Both the position numbers and the translations under genes were made by a program. The notes beneath the pieces are model-generated. The model was not told the DNA's origin and did not search any database. It saw nothing but the letters and a program-made list of their open reading frames with translations. From Limimaricola sp. G21655-S1 (GTDB taxonomy: Bacteria > Pseudomonadota > Alphaproteobacteria > Rhodobacterales > Rhodobacteraceae): 64,000 nucleotides of DNA. Position 1 is the stretch's first letter; every line of letters starts with the position of its first letter. This document shows positions 1-8,637 of this stretch, piece by piece. The stretch covers positions 1-64,000 of the forward strand of contig NZ_JAPWGO010000002.1 in the NCBI RefSeq assembly GCF_027213785.1. Direction: 5' to 3'.

Positions 1-76
1 CCCCCGTGCCGTCCGACTTCACACGGACCTTCACGTTGTAGTCGATCACCCGCTTCACGGGGACTAGGATCTTCAT
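1..76 (-). CDS. etfB: Electron transfer flavoprotein beta subunit, N-terminal fragment
   Basis: Only the first 25 codons are inside the window; the gene runs off the left edge. The peptide begins [17 protein letters not shown], the characteristic N-terminus of EtfB, whose AMP/FAD-binding fold accepts electrons from acyl-CoA dehydrogenases and passes them to ETF:ubiquinone oxidoreductase. Two ATGs lie in tandem (79 and 76). The second is preferred because a GGAG motif sits six bases upstream of it. It lies 14 bases downstream of glutaryl-CoA dehydrogenase, so it is cotranscribed with three acyl-CoA dehydrogenases that need ETF. Identification is confident despite the short fragment. Confidence 0.85.
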   Translation of the reverse strand, partial: MKILVPVKRVIDYNVKVRVKSDGTG

Positions 77-90
77 CATCTGCTCCTGTC

Positions 91-1302
91 TCAGAAGAAC
101 GCCTGCAGGCCGGTCTGGGCGCGGCCAAGGATCAGCGCATGAACGTCATGCGTGCCCTCATAGGTGTTCACGGTTTCCAGGTTGATCATGTGGCGCATCA
201 CCGGGAACTCGTCGGAGATGCCGTTGCCGCCATGCATGTCGCGGGCATGGCGCGCGATCTCGAGCGCCTTGCCGCAATTGTTGCGCTTCATCAGGGAGAC
301 CAGCTCGGGCGAGGCGCGGCCCTCGTCCATCAGTCGGCCCAGCCGCAGGCTGCCCTGCAAGCCGAGCGCGATCTCGGTCTGCATGTCGGCGAGCTTCTTC
401 TGGAACAGCTGGGTCTGGGCCAGCGGCTTGTTGAACTGCTTGCGGTCGAGGCCGTATTGCCGCGCCGCGTGCCAGCAGGCCTCGGCCGCGCCCATCGCGC
501 CCCAGCTGATGCCATAGCGCGCGCGGTTGAGGCAGCCGAAGGGACCCTTGAGGCCCTGCACGTTCGGCAAGAGCGCGTCCTCGCCGACCTCGACGCCGTC
601 CATGACGATCTCGCCGGTGGTCGAGGCGCGCAAGGAGAGCTTGCCGCCGATCTTCGGCGCGGACAGGCCGGCCATGCCTTTTTCGAGGATGAAGCCGCGG
701 ATCTTGCCCTCATGCGCCTCGGACTTGGCCCAGACGACGAAGACATCCGCGAACGGCGCGTTCGAGATCCACATCTTCGAGCCCGACAGCCGGTAGCCGG
801 TGTCGGTCTTCTTGGCCACGGTCTTCATGCCGGCAGGGTCCGAGCCCGCATCGGGCTCGGTCAGGCCGAAGCAGCCGATCAGCTCGCCAGAGCACAGGCC
901 GGGCAGGTATTTCTTCTTCTGCTCTTCGGAGCCGTAGGCGTGGATCGGGTAGATCACGAGGCTCGACTGCACCGACATCATCGAGCGGTAGCCACTGTCC
1001 ACGCGCTCCACCTCGCGGGCGATCAGGCCATAGGTGACATAGGACGCGCCGAGACCGCCATACTCCTCCTCGACGGTGACGCCGAGCAGGCCCGCCTCGC
1101 CCATCTCGCGGAAGATCGAGGGATCGGCCGTCTCCTCGCGGTAGGCCTCGGTCACGCGCGGGGCGAGCTTGTCCTGAGCGAAGGCCCGCGCCGCGTCGCG
1201 CAGCATCCGCTCGTCTTCGTCGAGCTGGGCCTCCAGCAGAAACGGGTCGCTCCAGTCGAATTGAGCGAGTTCGGGGCCGTGGCCGTGTGTGTCCTTGGGC
1301 AT
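91..1302 (-). CDS. gcdH: Glutaryl-CoA dehydrogenase
   Basis: A 403-residue FAD acyl-CoA dehydrogenase that oxidises and decarboxylates glutaryl-CoA to crotonyl-CoA, passing electrons to ETF. The family-defining signatures are present: [12 protein letters not shown] near residue 105, carrying the substrate-binding Arg, and [17 protein letters not shown] at the C-terminus, with Glu382 as the expected catalytic base. Length is normal. A strong GGAGGAG Shine-Dalgarno lies seven bases before the ATG, inside the end of the upstream ligase gene, from which it is separated by one base. Its place at the end of a PimCD-like operon suggests that it drains glutaryl-CoA formed by that pathway. Lysine or tryptophan-derived glutaryl-CoA would also be a substrate. 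Confidence 0.93.
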   Translation of the reverse strand: MPKDTHGHGPELAQFDWSDPFLLEAQLDEDERMLRDAARAFAQDKLAPRVTEAYREETADPSIFREMGEAGLLGVTVEEEYGGLGASYVTYGLIAREVERVDSGYRSMMSVQSSLVIYPIHAYGSEEQKKKYLPGLCSGELIGCFGLTEPDAGSDPAGMKTVAKKTDTGYRLSGSKMWISNAPFADVFVVWAKSEAHEGKIRGFILEKGMAGLSAPKIGGKLSLRASTTGEIVMDGVEVGEDALLPNVQGLKGPFGCLNRARYGISWGAMGAAEACWHAARQYGLDRKQFNKPLAQTQLFQKKLADMQTEIALGLQGSLRLGRLMDEGRASPELVSLMKRNNCGKALEIARHARDMHGGNGISDEFPVMRHMINLETVNTYEGTHDVHALILGRAQTGLQAFF

Positions 1303-1303
1303 G

Positions 1304-2866
1304 TCAGTTCTCCTCCGCGTCGAGTGCCGCCAGGCGATCCGCGAAGGTGCCCAGCAGCTTGTGTTTCAGGATCTTGCCGGTCGCCGCGGCGGGCAGCCGG
1401 TCCACGATCAGGATCTTCGATGGCCGCTTGTAGCTCGAAAGCCGCTCCGAGACATGGGCTTTCAGCGTCGCCGGCTCGGGCGCCGGATCGGTGCACTGCA
1501 CGAAGGCCAGCACCTCCTCGTTGCCGCCCCGGCTGCGGCCGATGACGGCGGCCTGCACCACGCCGGGGTGATCGTTCAGCGCCGCCTCGACCTCGGGCGG
1601 GTAGACGTTGAAGCCGGAGCGGATGATCAGCTCCTTGCAACGGCCCACCACGTGCAGGCGGCCCTCGGTGTCGATCCGGCCCAGATCGCCGGTCCTGAGC
1701 CAGCCCTCGGCATCGATCACCTGCGCCGTGGCCTCGGGGTTGCGGTAGTAGCCCTTCATCACATGGGGCCCGCGCGTGTGGATCTCGCCCACACCCTCGG
1801 CGTCGCTCGCCGCCGGATCGATGCGGATCTCGATGCCGGGCAGCGCCGGGCCGACCGAGACGTCGGGCGTGCCGATCGGGTTGCGGGTGCCGCAGACGCC
1901 CGCCGTGCTTTCGGTCATGCCGTAGCCGTTCTGCAGCGGCAGCCCGTAGAAGGCCTCGGCCTTGCGCTTCCATGCCGGGTCGAGCGGCGCGGCACCGGAG
2001 GAGACGTAGCGCAGCTTCGCGCCCTCCAGCCGGTCGAGGCCGAGCGAAGCGACGTGCTTCATCAGCAGCGCGTGCATTTGCGGCACGGCCGGCAGCACCG
2101 TCGCGCCATCCTTCAGGGCGGCCAGCAGCCGGTCGGGGGCGAAGCGGGTCTCCAGCTGGACGCAGGCGCCGCAGGAGGCGCCGGCCATCAGCATCGAGGC
2201 AAGACCGAACACATGGGTGAGCGGCAGGGCCCCGTAGATCCGGTCCCCGGGCACCATGGCGCGCATCGCGGCGCTCGAGGCCCCGGCGAAAAGCAGGTTG
2301 GCATGGGTCAGCATCACGCCCTTGGGGTCGCCCGTGGTGCCGGTGGTGTAGAGGATCACGGCGACCCGTTCGGGGCCCTCGGGCCCCGGCTCCGGCGCCC
2401 CAGCGGGGCCCTCGGCGATGCCGAGGCTGCCGGTCGTGGTAGTGACCTCAGCCGCGCCCGCCGCCTGCGCATGGGCGCGCGCCTCGGGCGAGACATGCGA
2501 GGTGTAGAGGATCGCGCGCGGCGCGGCATGTTCGGTGATGCGCTCCAGCTCTGGGCCGGTCATGCGGGCGTTGACCGGCACCGCGATGGCGTCGAGACGC
2601 GAGGCCGCGAAGATCGCCAGCGCCGCGGCGGCGCAGTTCTCGGCGACGACCAGCACCCGGTCGCCCGGCCCCACGGCGCGGTCGCGCAGCAGCCCGGCCA
2701 TCTCCTCGATGGCGGCGTGGTATTCGGCGTGGCTGAGCACGCGTCCATCGCTGTCGATCAGCCCCGGCGCGTCGCCGCGTTCGGCCGCCTGCCGGGCGAT
2801 CAGCTCGTGCACCCGGCACGTCCTCGTCCCAGCCTCGGGGCTCTGGGCCATCTCGGCACTCGTCAT
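1304..2866 (-). CDS. Acyl-CoA ligase, AMP-binding (PimA/FadD-like)
   Basis: A 520-residue ANL-superfamily synthetase that adenylates a carboxylic acid and transfers it to CoA. The P-loop-like motif [18 protein letters not shown] is intact, as are the YGMTE motif and the C-terminal GKILKHKL segment with the acyl-adenylate Lys. The start is the ATG within an ATGA overlap with the upstream flavoprotein stop codon, with GGAGGGG eight bases before it. In this operon it would activate the acid brought in by the TRAP transporter; by analogy to the pim operon of Rhodopseudomonas this could be a dicarboxylate. The exact substrate cannot be read from sequence. Confidence 0.9.
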   Translation of the reverse strand: MTSAEMAQSPEAGTRTCRVHELIARQAAERGDAPGLIDSDGRVLSHAEYHAAIEEMAGLLRDRAVGPGDRVLVVAENCAAAALAIFAASRLDAIAVPVNARMTGPELERITEHAAPRAILYTSHVSPEARAHAQAAGAAEVTTTTGSLGIAEGPAGAPEPGPEGPERVAVILYTTGTTGDPKGVMLTHANLLFAGASSAAMRAMVPGDRIYGALPLTHVFGLASMLMAGASCGACVQLETRFAPDRLLAALKDGATVLPAVPQMHALLMKHVASLGLDRLEGAKLRYVSSGAAPLDPAWKRKAEAFYGLPLQNGYGMTESTAGVCGTRNPIGTPDVSVGPALPGIEIRIDPAASDAEGVGEIHTRGPHVMKGYYRNPEATAQVIDAEGWLRTGDLGRIDTEGRLHVVGRCKELIIRSGFNVYPPEVEAALNDHPGVVQAAVIGRSRGGNEEVLAFVQCTDPAPEPATLKAHVSERLSSYKRPSKILIVDRLPAAATGKILKHKLLGTFADRLAALDAEEN

Positions 2867-3885
2867 GCGATCATCCCCTCCTGCATCCTGTCGCGTGCTG
2901 GCGCGGGGCGCAGCCGCGCCAGCGCCGCCAGCGCCTCCTCTTCGAGCCCGCCGACGATCTCCGCCAGCGGCGCGATCTCCCCGGTGAGCCCCAGCGACTG
3001 ACCGGCCGAGAGCATGCCGCGTGACACGTCGCCGGTCTCGTAGGCCCGACGCCCGATCTTCCCCGCGACATGCGGCAGCAGCGCCTCGATCCCGATCTCC
3101 GGGTTCTCCGCCTCCAACCGCGCCACCGTCTCCGAGGTCTCGTTCCTCAGCGTGCGGATCGTGTTGCGCACGCTCGACATGGTGAGCATCGTGTCGGTCT
3201 CGCGCGCGCCCGACAGCGCCCGCTTGTAATCGGGATGCGCGCCGATCTCCTCGGCGACGAGAAAGCGCGTGCCGACCACGACGCCCGCAGCGCCGCCCGC
3301 CAGCGCGGCCACGATCTGCCCGCCATGACCGACGCCGCCGCCGATCAGGAACGGGATCTTCAGCCGCCGCTCGGCCAGCGCGAGGTTGACGAAGGAACCA
3401 ACGAGGTCGAGGCCCGGATGGCCGCCGCATTCGGCGCCGACGATCGACACCATGTCGACGCCCACCGCCTGCGCCTTCTCGGCGAAGCGCACGCTCGGCA
3501 CCTTGTGCAGCACGGTGATCCCGGCATCCTTCAGCATCGGCAGCCATGGCTCGGGGTTGCGTCCCGAGGTCTCGACGAAGCGCACGCCCTCCTCGGCGAT
3601 CAGCGCGAAGATCTCCTCCGTGCGCTCGCCCGGCACCAGCTTGGGCAGCATCGAGACGTTGACCCCGAAGGCGCCGCCCTGCGACATCTCGCGCGTGCGC
3701 CGGATCTCGGCGCGCAGCGCGTCGGGCTCGGGAACGCTCGCCGCCGTCAGGAACCCGACGATGCCCGCGCGCGCACAGGCCGAGACATAGGACGCGTCAG
3801 ACAGCCACATCAGCCCGCCCGCCACGATCGGCAGCCGCGTGCCATAGGCACGGGTGACGGCGGTGTCGAAGACCGGATCGATCAT
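2863..3885 (-). CDS. Nitronate monooxygenase-like FMN protein
   Basis: A 340-residue protein of the nitronate monooxygenase/2-nitropropane dioxygenase TIM-barrel family, which binds FMN and usually oxidises alkyl nitronates or reduces enoyl-type substrates. Visible landmarks are the N-terminal PIVAGGLMWLSD strand, the GAECGGHPG loop that normally carries the active-site His, and the phosphate-binding GGGVGHGGQ and GVVVGTRFL segments. It overlaps both neighbours by ATGA, so it is translated as part of the CoA operon. Its role there is unclear; homologues often accompany beta-oxidation genes of unusual acids, and a flavin enoyl-CoA reductase role is possible. The function is inferred from fold only. 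Confidence 0.8.
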   Translation of the reverse strand: MIDPVFDTAVTRAYGTRLPIVAGGLMWLSDASYVSACARAGIVGFLTAASVPEPDALRAEIRRTREMSQGGAFGVNVSMLPKLVPGERTEEIFALIAEEGVRFVETSGRNPEPWLPMLKDAGITVLHKVPSVRFAEKAQAVGVDMVSIVGAECGGHPGLDLVGSFVNLALAERRLKIPFLIGGGVGHGGQIVAALAGGAAGVVVGTRFLVAEEIGAHPDYKRALSGARETDTMLTMSSVRNTIRTLRNETSETVARLEAENPEIGIEALLPHVAGKIGRRAYETGDVSRGMLSAGQSLGLTGEIAPLAEIVGGLEEEALAALARLRPAPARDRMQEGMIA

Positions 3886-4676
3886 GTCCGTTCCCTCAGC
3901 TTGGCGAAATCCGGGCTGCGCTTTTCGAGGAAGGCGCCGATGCCCTCGGCCGCCTCGGCCGTTCCCTGGGCGCGGGCCATGGCGTCGCGCTCGGCATCGA
4001 GCTGGCTAAAGAAATCGCCCGTCGCGGCGCCGTTCATCAGCGCCTTGATCTCGCCCTGCGCGACGGTCGGCCCCTGCGCCAGCCGGTCGGCCAGCGCCAT
4101 GGCGCGCTCGAACACCTCGCCCTCGGGGGCCAGTTCGGAGAGCGCGCCGAGCCCGTGCAGCCGCTCGGCCGCGATCGGCTCGCCCAAGAGCACCATTCGC
4201 CGTGCCAGCGCCCGCGGCAGCAGGGCTGTGAGGAAATGCGTGAGCCCGGCATCGGGCACCAGCCCCGCCTTCACATAGGCGGCGGTGAAGCGGGCATTCT
4301 CGGCAGCGATGGTGAAATCGCAGGCCAGCGCCAGCGACAGCCCGGCCCCGGCGGCGCCCCCCTCGACGGCGGCGATCACCGGCTTGGGGCAACCGATCAC
4401 GGCGCGGATCAGGTCGTGCAGCCGGTCGATATTGCCGCGCCGCTCGGCCTCGGTCTGCGCCGCGCGGGTGGCCAGCACACCCAGATCGCCGCCGGCACAG
4501 AAGAAGCCGCCCTCGGAGGCGAGGACCACGCAGGCGATGCGCGGCGTATAGGCCGCCGTCATGATCGCCTCCTGCAGCGCCGCGTAGTAATCCGGCGTCA
4601 GCGCACCGCGCCGGGCGGCGTTGAGGTTCCACACCACCAGCCGGTCGCCGAGATCCTCGATCCGCGCCATGCTCAT
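3882..4676 (-). CDS. Enoyl-CoA hydratase/isomerase family protein (PaaG-like isomerase)
   Basis: A 264-residue crotonase-fold protein. The oxyanion-hole segments FFCAGGDLG and GGAAGAGLSLALACD are present. Both general acid/base Glu residues of true hydratases are replaced (Ser and Tyr at the aligned positions), while Asp142 in GLVPDAGLT matches the single catalytic Asp of PaaG-type and delta3,delta2-enoyl-CoA isomerases. An isomerase or ring-oxepin rearrangement role is therefore more likely than hydration. Similar proteins are commonly labelled oxepin-CoA hydrolase, alternative type. It overlaps its neighbours by four bases on each side. A second in-frame ATG at codon 3 could also serve as start. 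Confidence 0.85.
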   Translation of the reverse strand: MSMARIEDLGDRLVVWNLNAARRGALTPDYYAALQEAIMTAAYTPRIACVVLASEGGFFCAGGDLGVLATRAAQTEAERRGNIDRLHDLIRAVIGCPKPVIAAVEGGAAGAGLSLALACDFTIAAENARFTAAYVKAGLVPDAGLTHFLTALLPRALARRMVLLGEPIAAERLHGLGALSELAPEGEVFERAMALADRLAQGPTVAQGEIKALMNGAATGDFFSQLDAERDAMARAQGTAEAAEGIGAFLEKRSPDFAKLRERT

Positions 4677-5101
4677 GCCGCGCCCTCCTTTGCAGGTTGC
4701 GACACCGGCTTGAACACGCCGGTCGCGGTGGCGACGAGACGGTCGTCCTCGGCCCGCAACTCGCCCTCGATGAACAACAGCTTGCGGCCGCCGCCGGTGA
4801 TCCGGCCCACCGCCACGAGCGCCTCGCCCTCGCGGGCGGGGGCGAGGTACTGGGTGTTGAGCGAGATCGTCAGGAAGGGGTGCCGCCCCTCGGGGTCGCG
4901 GGTCAGGCTGCCGGTGGCGCCCATCGCGTTGTCGAGGATCGTCGCGACGATGCCGCCATGCAGCATGCCGTGCCTGTTGGTGTGCTCCGGCCCCACCCGC
5001 AGGTGACAGCGCGCCCGTCCGTCGCCCTGTCCCACGTCGAGCGTGTAGCCCAGCAGCCGCTGCGCCCCGGTCTCGCCCCTGATGATCCCCTCCCCGGTCA
5101 T
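4673..5101 (-). CDS. PaaI-family hotdog thioesterase
   Basis: A 142-residue single-domain hotdog protein with the HGGIVATILDNAMG helix typical of PaaI-like acyl-CoA thioesterases, preceded by NRHGMLH. Asp in the ILDNA segment is the expected catalytic acid. Such enzymes hydrolyse stalled CoA thioesters and recycle CoA in aromatic and dicarboxylate degradation. It is one base from the upstream acyl-CoA dehydrogenase stop and overlaps the isomerase by ATGA, so it is translationally coupled. A general housekeeping role in CoA release is likely; the substrate is unknown. Confidence 0.87.
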   Translation of the reverse strand: MTGEGIIRGETGAQRLLGYTLDVGQGDGRARCHLRVGPEHTNRHGMLHGGIVATILDNAMGATGSLTRDPEGRHPFLTISLNTQYLAPAREGEALVAVGRITGGGRKLLFIEGELRAEDDRLVATATGVFKPVSQPAKEGAA

Positions 5102-5102
5102 C

Positions 5103-6227
5103 TCAGGCGGCCCGGAGCCGGACGAAGCGCCCGAGATGGAAGGTCGCGTCGCCGAAGCGCTGATCGAGCATCGACAGGCGGCGCGCGAAGCGGCCGAGAT
5201 CGTATTCCTCGGTCATGCCGATGCCGCCATGCATCTGGATCGCCTCCTCTGCCACCAGCCGCGCCACCTTGCCAACGAGATGCTTGGTCGCGGAGACATG
5301 GATCTCGCGGGTGTCGCGGTCGGCCTCGAGATGGCCGCACAGGTTGATCACCGCCGAGCGCGCCTGCTCGATCTCGATCAGCATGTCGGCGGCGCGGTGC
5401 TGCAGCGCCTGAAACTTGCCGATCGGCTGGCCGAACTGCTTGCGGGTCTTGAGATAGTCGCCGGTGAGACCACGTGCCGTCTCCATCGCCCCAAGCGCAT
5501 CGGCGCAAAGCGCGGCGGTGGCGCGGGCCTGCGCGGTCTCGATCGCCTCGATCGCCGCGCCCTCGGCCCCCAGAAGCGCGCTCTCGGGCAGGGACACGCC
5601 GTCGAGCGTTATCTCGGCCGCGTGGCCGCCATGGCTCAGCGGGTAGTCGCGGGTTTCGACGCCCGCCGTGCCCTTGGGCAGCAGGAACAGGCTGATGCCG
5701 TCGCGGTCGCGCGCCTCGCCGGAGGTCCGCGCCGAGATGACGATGTGATCGGCCTGCGCGCCGTTCGCGACCACGGATTTGCGGCCCGTGAGGCTCCAGC
5801 CCTCGTCCGAACGCTCGGCCCGGGTCTCGACCCGTTCGACGTCGAAGCGGCTGGCCGGCTCGCCATGCGCGAAGGCGAGCTGGACGCTGCCCTCGACCGC
5901 CTGCTCGATCAGGCCCTTCTGCGCCTCCGTGCCCAGCTCGGCCACCAGCCCGCCCGCGAGCAGCAGCTCGAGCATCGGCTCGGTGGCGCCAGAGCGGCCC
6001 AGCTCCTCGAACACGGTCATCAGGTCGAAGCCCATGCCGCCGAAGCCGCCCTGATCTTCGGTGAACAAGGCGCCCGCGACGCCCATCTCGGACAGCCCGG
6101 CCCAGATCTCGGGCGAGGATCCGGTGGCCTCGGCCGCTGCGAGCGCGGCGGGGGTGACGGCGTCGCCGAGATAGCGGCGCAGCCCGTCCTGCAGCATCTG
6201 CCGCTCTTCGGTCAGTTGGAAGTTCAT
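5103..6227 (-). CDS. pimD: Acyl-CoA dehydrogenase, PimD-like small subunit
   Basis: A 374-residue acyl-CoA dehydrogenase with N-terminal MNFQLTEERQMLQDGLRRYL, middle-domain FAD segments and a C-terminal helix GGIGMTEEYDLGRFARRL. The shape matches the smaller partner of pimeloyl-CoA dehydrogenase. It lies ten bases downstream of a second dehydrogenase that resembles the large partner, the same pairing as pimC-pimD. The start is the ATG with GGAG upstream; reading further upstream enters the neighbouring gene. Together the pair should oxidise a medium-length dicarboxylyl-CoA to its 2,3-enoyl form, with ETF as acceptor. The pairing is observed; the substrate is inferred. Confidence 0.85.
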   Translation of the reverse strand: MNFQLTEERQMLQDGLRRYLGDAVTPAALAAAEATGSSPEIWAGLSEMGVAGALFTEDQGGFGGMGFDLMTVFEELGRSGATEPMLELLLAGGLVAELGTEAQKGLIEQAVEGSVQLAFAHGEPASRFDVERVETRAERSDEGWSLTGRKSVVANGAQADHIVISARTSGEARDRDGISLFLLPKGTAGVETRDYPLSHGGHAAEITLDGVSLPESALLGAEGAAIEAIETAQARATAALCADALGAMETARGLTGDYLKTRKQFGQPIGKFQALQHRAADMLIEIEQARSAVINLCGHLEADRDTREIHVSATKHLVGKVARLVAEEAIQMHGGIGMTEEYDLGRFARRLSMLDQRFGDATFHLGRFVRLRAA

Positions 6228-6237
6228 GGCCCGCTCC

Positions 6238-7434
6238 TCAGAGTTCCAGGATCGCCTTGGCGATGATCGTCTTCTGCACCTCGTTCGACCCGCCATAGAT
6301 CGAGAGCTTGCGGTTGTTCAGGTAATGCGGCGTCGCGGCCATCGCGTAGTCCGGGCCGACCGGCCCCTCGTTCGAACCCGCATCCAGCGCCTCGGAGACG
6401 AAAGGCATGGCCCAGGGGCCGACGGCCTGCTTGGTCAGCGCGTTGATCTCCTGCCGGATCACCGTGCCCTTGACCTTGAGCATCGAGCTTTCCGCGCCCG
6501 GCGCCTGACCGGCGGCTGCGGCCGAGACCACCCGCAGATTGGTCGTGGCCATCGCCATCAGCGCGATCTCGACCTCGGCGATCTTCGCGGCAAACAGCGG
6601 GTCCTCGATCAGCGGGCGACCCTGGCTCTGTTCCAACTTCGCGATCCGCTTGAGATTGGCCAGACCGGCATTGGCAAATCCGACACCGGCGATGTTGGTG
6701 CGCTCATGCGTCAGCAGGTACTTGGCGTAGGTCCAGCCCTTGTTCTCCTCGCCGACGAGGTTCTCCACCGGCACGCGGACGTTGTCGAAGAAGACCTCGT
6801 TCACCTCCGGCTCGCCGTCGAGCAGCACGATCGGGCGCACGGTAACGCCGGGGTCGTTCATGTCGACCAGCAGGAAAGAGATCCCCTCCTGCGGCTTGCC
6901 TTCCTTGGAGGTGCGCACGAGGCAGAAGATCATGTTCGCGTACTGGCCCAGCGTGGTCCAGGTCTTCTGCCCGTTCACCACGTAATGGTCGCCGTCGCGT
7001 TCTGCAGTGGTCTTGACCGAGGCGAGGTCCGAGCCTGCGCCCGGCTCGGAATAGCCCTGACACCACCAGTCGGAGCCGTCGAGGATGCGCGGCAGCCAGT
7101 AATCCTGCTGTTCCCTGGAGCCGAACTTCTGCAGCACCGGGCCGAGCATCGCGAGGCCGAAGGGCACGATGCGCGGCGCATGGGCGGCGGTGGTCTCTTC
7201 CTCGAAGATATGCCGCTCGACCGCGTTCCAGCCGGCGCCGCCATGTTCCTTGGGCCAGTTGCCCGCGAGCCAGCCCTTCTCGTTGAGGATGGCGTGCCAT
7301 TCCTCGTAATCCTCCTTGGTCAGCCGCTGGCCGAGACGGCCCTTGTCCGACAGCCGCTTGGGCAGTTTCTCGTCCAGAAAGCGGCGCACCTCGGCGCGGA
7401 AGGCCTTCTGCTCTTCGGTGAAGCTCAGGTCCAT
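6238..7434 (-). CDS. pimC: Acyl-CoA dehydrogenase, PimC-like large subunit
   Basis: A 398-residue acyl-CoA dehydrogenase starting MDLSFTEEQKAFRAEVRRFL and ending YGGSNEVQKTIIAKAILEL. The CQGYSEPGAGSDLAS and QKTWTTLGQYANM segments contact FAD and substrate in this family. Its overall pattern is that of the large subunit of pimeloyl-CoA dehydrogenase, and the small-subunit-like gene follows directly. The chosen ATG has an AAGGGG motif upstream; a longer reading would add 14 residues with no resemblance to the family. It is expected to act in a heteromeric dehydrogenase feeding the thiolase and FadB-like enzyme encoded just upstream. Confidence 0.87.
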   Translation of the reverse strand: MDLSFTEEQKAFRAEVRRFLDEKLPKRLSDKGRLGQRLTKEDYEEWHAILNEKGWLAGNWPKEHGGAGWNAVERHIFEEETTAAHAPRIVPFGLAMLGPVLQKFGSREQQDYWLPRILDGSDWWCQGYSEPGAGSDLASVKTTAERDGDHYVVNGQKTWTTLGQYANMIFCLVRTSKEGKPQEGISFLLVDMNDPGVTVRPIVLLDGEPEVNEVFFDNVRVPVENLVGEENKGWTYAKYLLTHERTNIAGVGFANAGLANLKRIAKLEQSQGRPLIEDPLFAAKIAEVEIALMAMATTNLRVVSAAAAGQAPGAESSMLKVKGTVIRQEINALTKQAVGPWAMPFVSEALDAGSNEGPVGPDYAMAATPHYLNNRKLSIYGGSNEVQKTIIAKAILEL

Positions 7435-7447
7435 TGCGGCCCCCTTC

Positions 7448-8623
7448 TCAGTAGATCTCGAACAGGCCGGCGGCACCCTGCCCGCCGCCGATGCACATGG
7501 TCACGACGCCGAGCTTGGCGCCGCGCCGGCGGCCCTCGATCATCAGGTGGCCGGTCATCCGCGCGCCGGTCATGCCGAAGGGATGGCCGATCGAGATCGA
7601 GCCGCCCGAGACGTTGAGCTTGTCGTTGTCGATGCCCAGCGTGTCGCGGCAGTAGAGCGCCTGGGAGGCGAAGGCCTCGTTCAGCTCCCACAGGTCGATG
7701 TCGTCGACGGTGAGGCCCTGACGCTCCAGGAGACGCGGCACGGCGAAGACCGGGCCGATGCCCATCTCGTCGGGCTCGCAGCCCGCCACCGCGAAGCCGC
7801 GGAAGGCGCCGAGGATGTCGAGGCCGAGACGCTCGGCCTCCTTGCGGTCCATCATGACGAGCGCGGCGGCGCCGTCGGAGAGCTGGCTGGCGTTGCCGGC
7901 GGTGATGAAGTTGCCTTCGCCGCGGACCGGCTGGAGCTTTTGCAGGCCTTCGAGGTTGGTCGAGGGACGGTTGCACTCGTCCATCGAGATGGTCTCGGTG
8001 ACGTGGGAAACCTCGCCGGTCTCCTTGTCCTTGACCGCCTTGGTCACCTCCATCGGCGCGATCTCGGCGTCGTAGCGTCCGTCCTGCTGCGCCTTCGCCG
8101 TGCGCTGCTGGCTCGACAGCGCCAGCTCGTCCTGCGCCTCGCGCGAGATGCCGTAGCGCTTGGCCACGGTGTCGGCGGTCTCGATCATCGCGTGGTAGAG
8201 CTCGGGCTTGTGCTCCTCGATCCAGGCGTTGCGCGAATGGCGCACGGGCGGCTGCACCATCGAGATGCTCTCGACGCCGCCGACGAGGATCGCCTTCGCG
8301 CCCTCCTGGCTGATCATGTGCCCACCCATGGCAATCGCCTGCAGGCCGGAGGCGCAGAAGCGATTCACGGTGGTCGCTGCGATCGAAACCGGCATTCCGG
8401 CACGGATCACCGCCTGACGGGCGATGTTGCCGCCGGTGACGTATTCCGGATAGCCGCAGCCGAAGATCGCGTCCTCGATCAGCGCCGGATCGATACCGGC
8501 GCGCTCGACCGCGTGGCGGGCGGCATGGCCGGCCATGTCGGCGCCATGGGTGATGTTGAACGCACCGCGGGCGGCCTTGCCGATCGGGGTGCGGGCGGTG
8601 GATACGATGACGGCGTCGGTCAT
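7448..8623 (-). CDS. Acetyl-CoA C-acyltransferase (thiolase)
   Basis: A 391-residue degradative thiolase that cleaves 3-ketoacyl-CoA with CoA to give acetyl-CoA and a shortened acyl-CoA. Cys90 in NRFCASGLQAI is the nucleophile, His347 in GGSISIGHPFG and Cys377 in CIGGGQG complete the catalytic set, and NEAFA is present. It sits 14 bases downstream of the FadB-like gene and 13 bases upstream of the PimC-like gene, giving a complete beta-oxidation cassette. It corresponds in position and type to PimB of the pim operon, although any fatty-acid thiolase role would show the same motifs. Confidence 0.93.
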   Translation of the reverse strand: MTDAVIVSTARTPIGKAARGAFNITHGADMAGHAARHAVERAGIDPALIEDAIFGCGYPEYVTGGNIARQAVIRAGMPVSIAATTVNRFCASGLQAIAMGGHMISQEGAKAILVGGVESISMVQPPVRHSRNAWIEEHKPELYHAMIETADTVAKRYGISREAQDELALSSQQRTAKAQQDGRYDAEIAPMEVTKAVKDKETGEVSHVTETISMDECNRPSTNLEGLQKLQPVRGEGNFITAGNASQLSDGAAALVMMDRKEAERLGLDILGAFRGFAVAGCEPDEMGIGPVFAVPRLLERQGLTVDDIDLWELNEAFASQALYCRDTLGIDNDKLNVSGGSISIGHPFGMTGARMTGHLMIEGRRRGAKLGVVTMCIGGGQGAAGLFEIY

Positions 8624-8637
8624 GTCGTCTCTCCCTC

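Noticed and set aside
139-1545. Long plus-strand open frame opposite gcdH
   Set aside because: The minus-strand gene has diagnostic glutaryl-CoA dehydrogenase motifs; the plus reading is a shadow with repetitive Arg/His/Leu composition.
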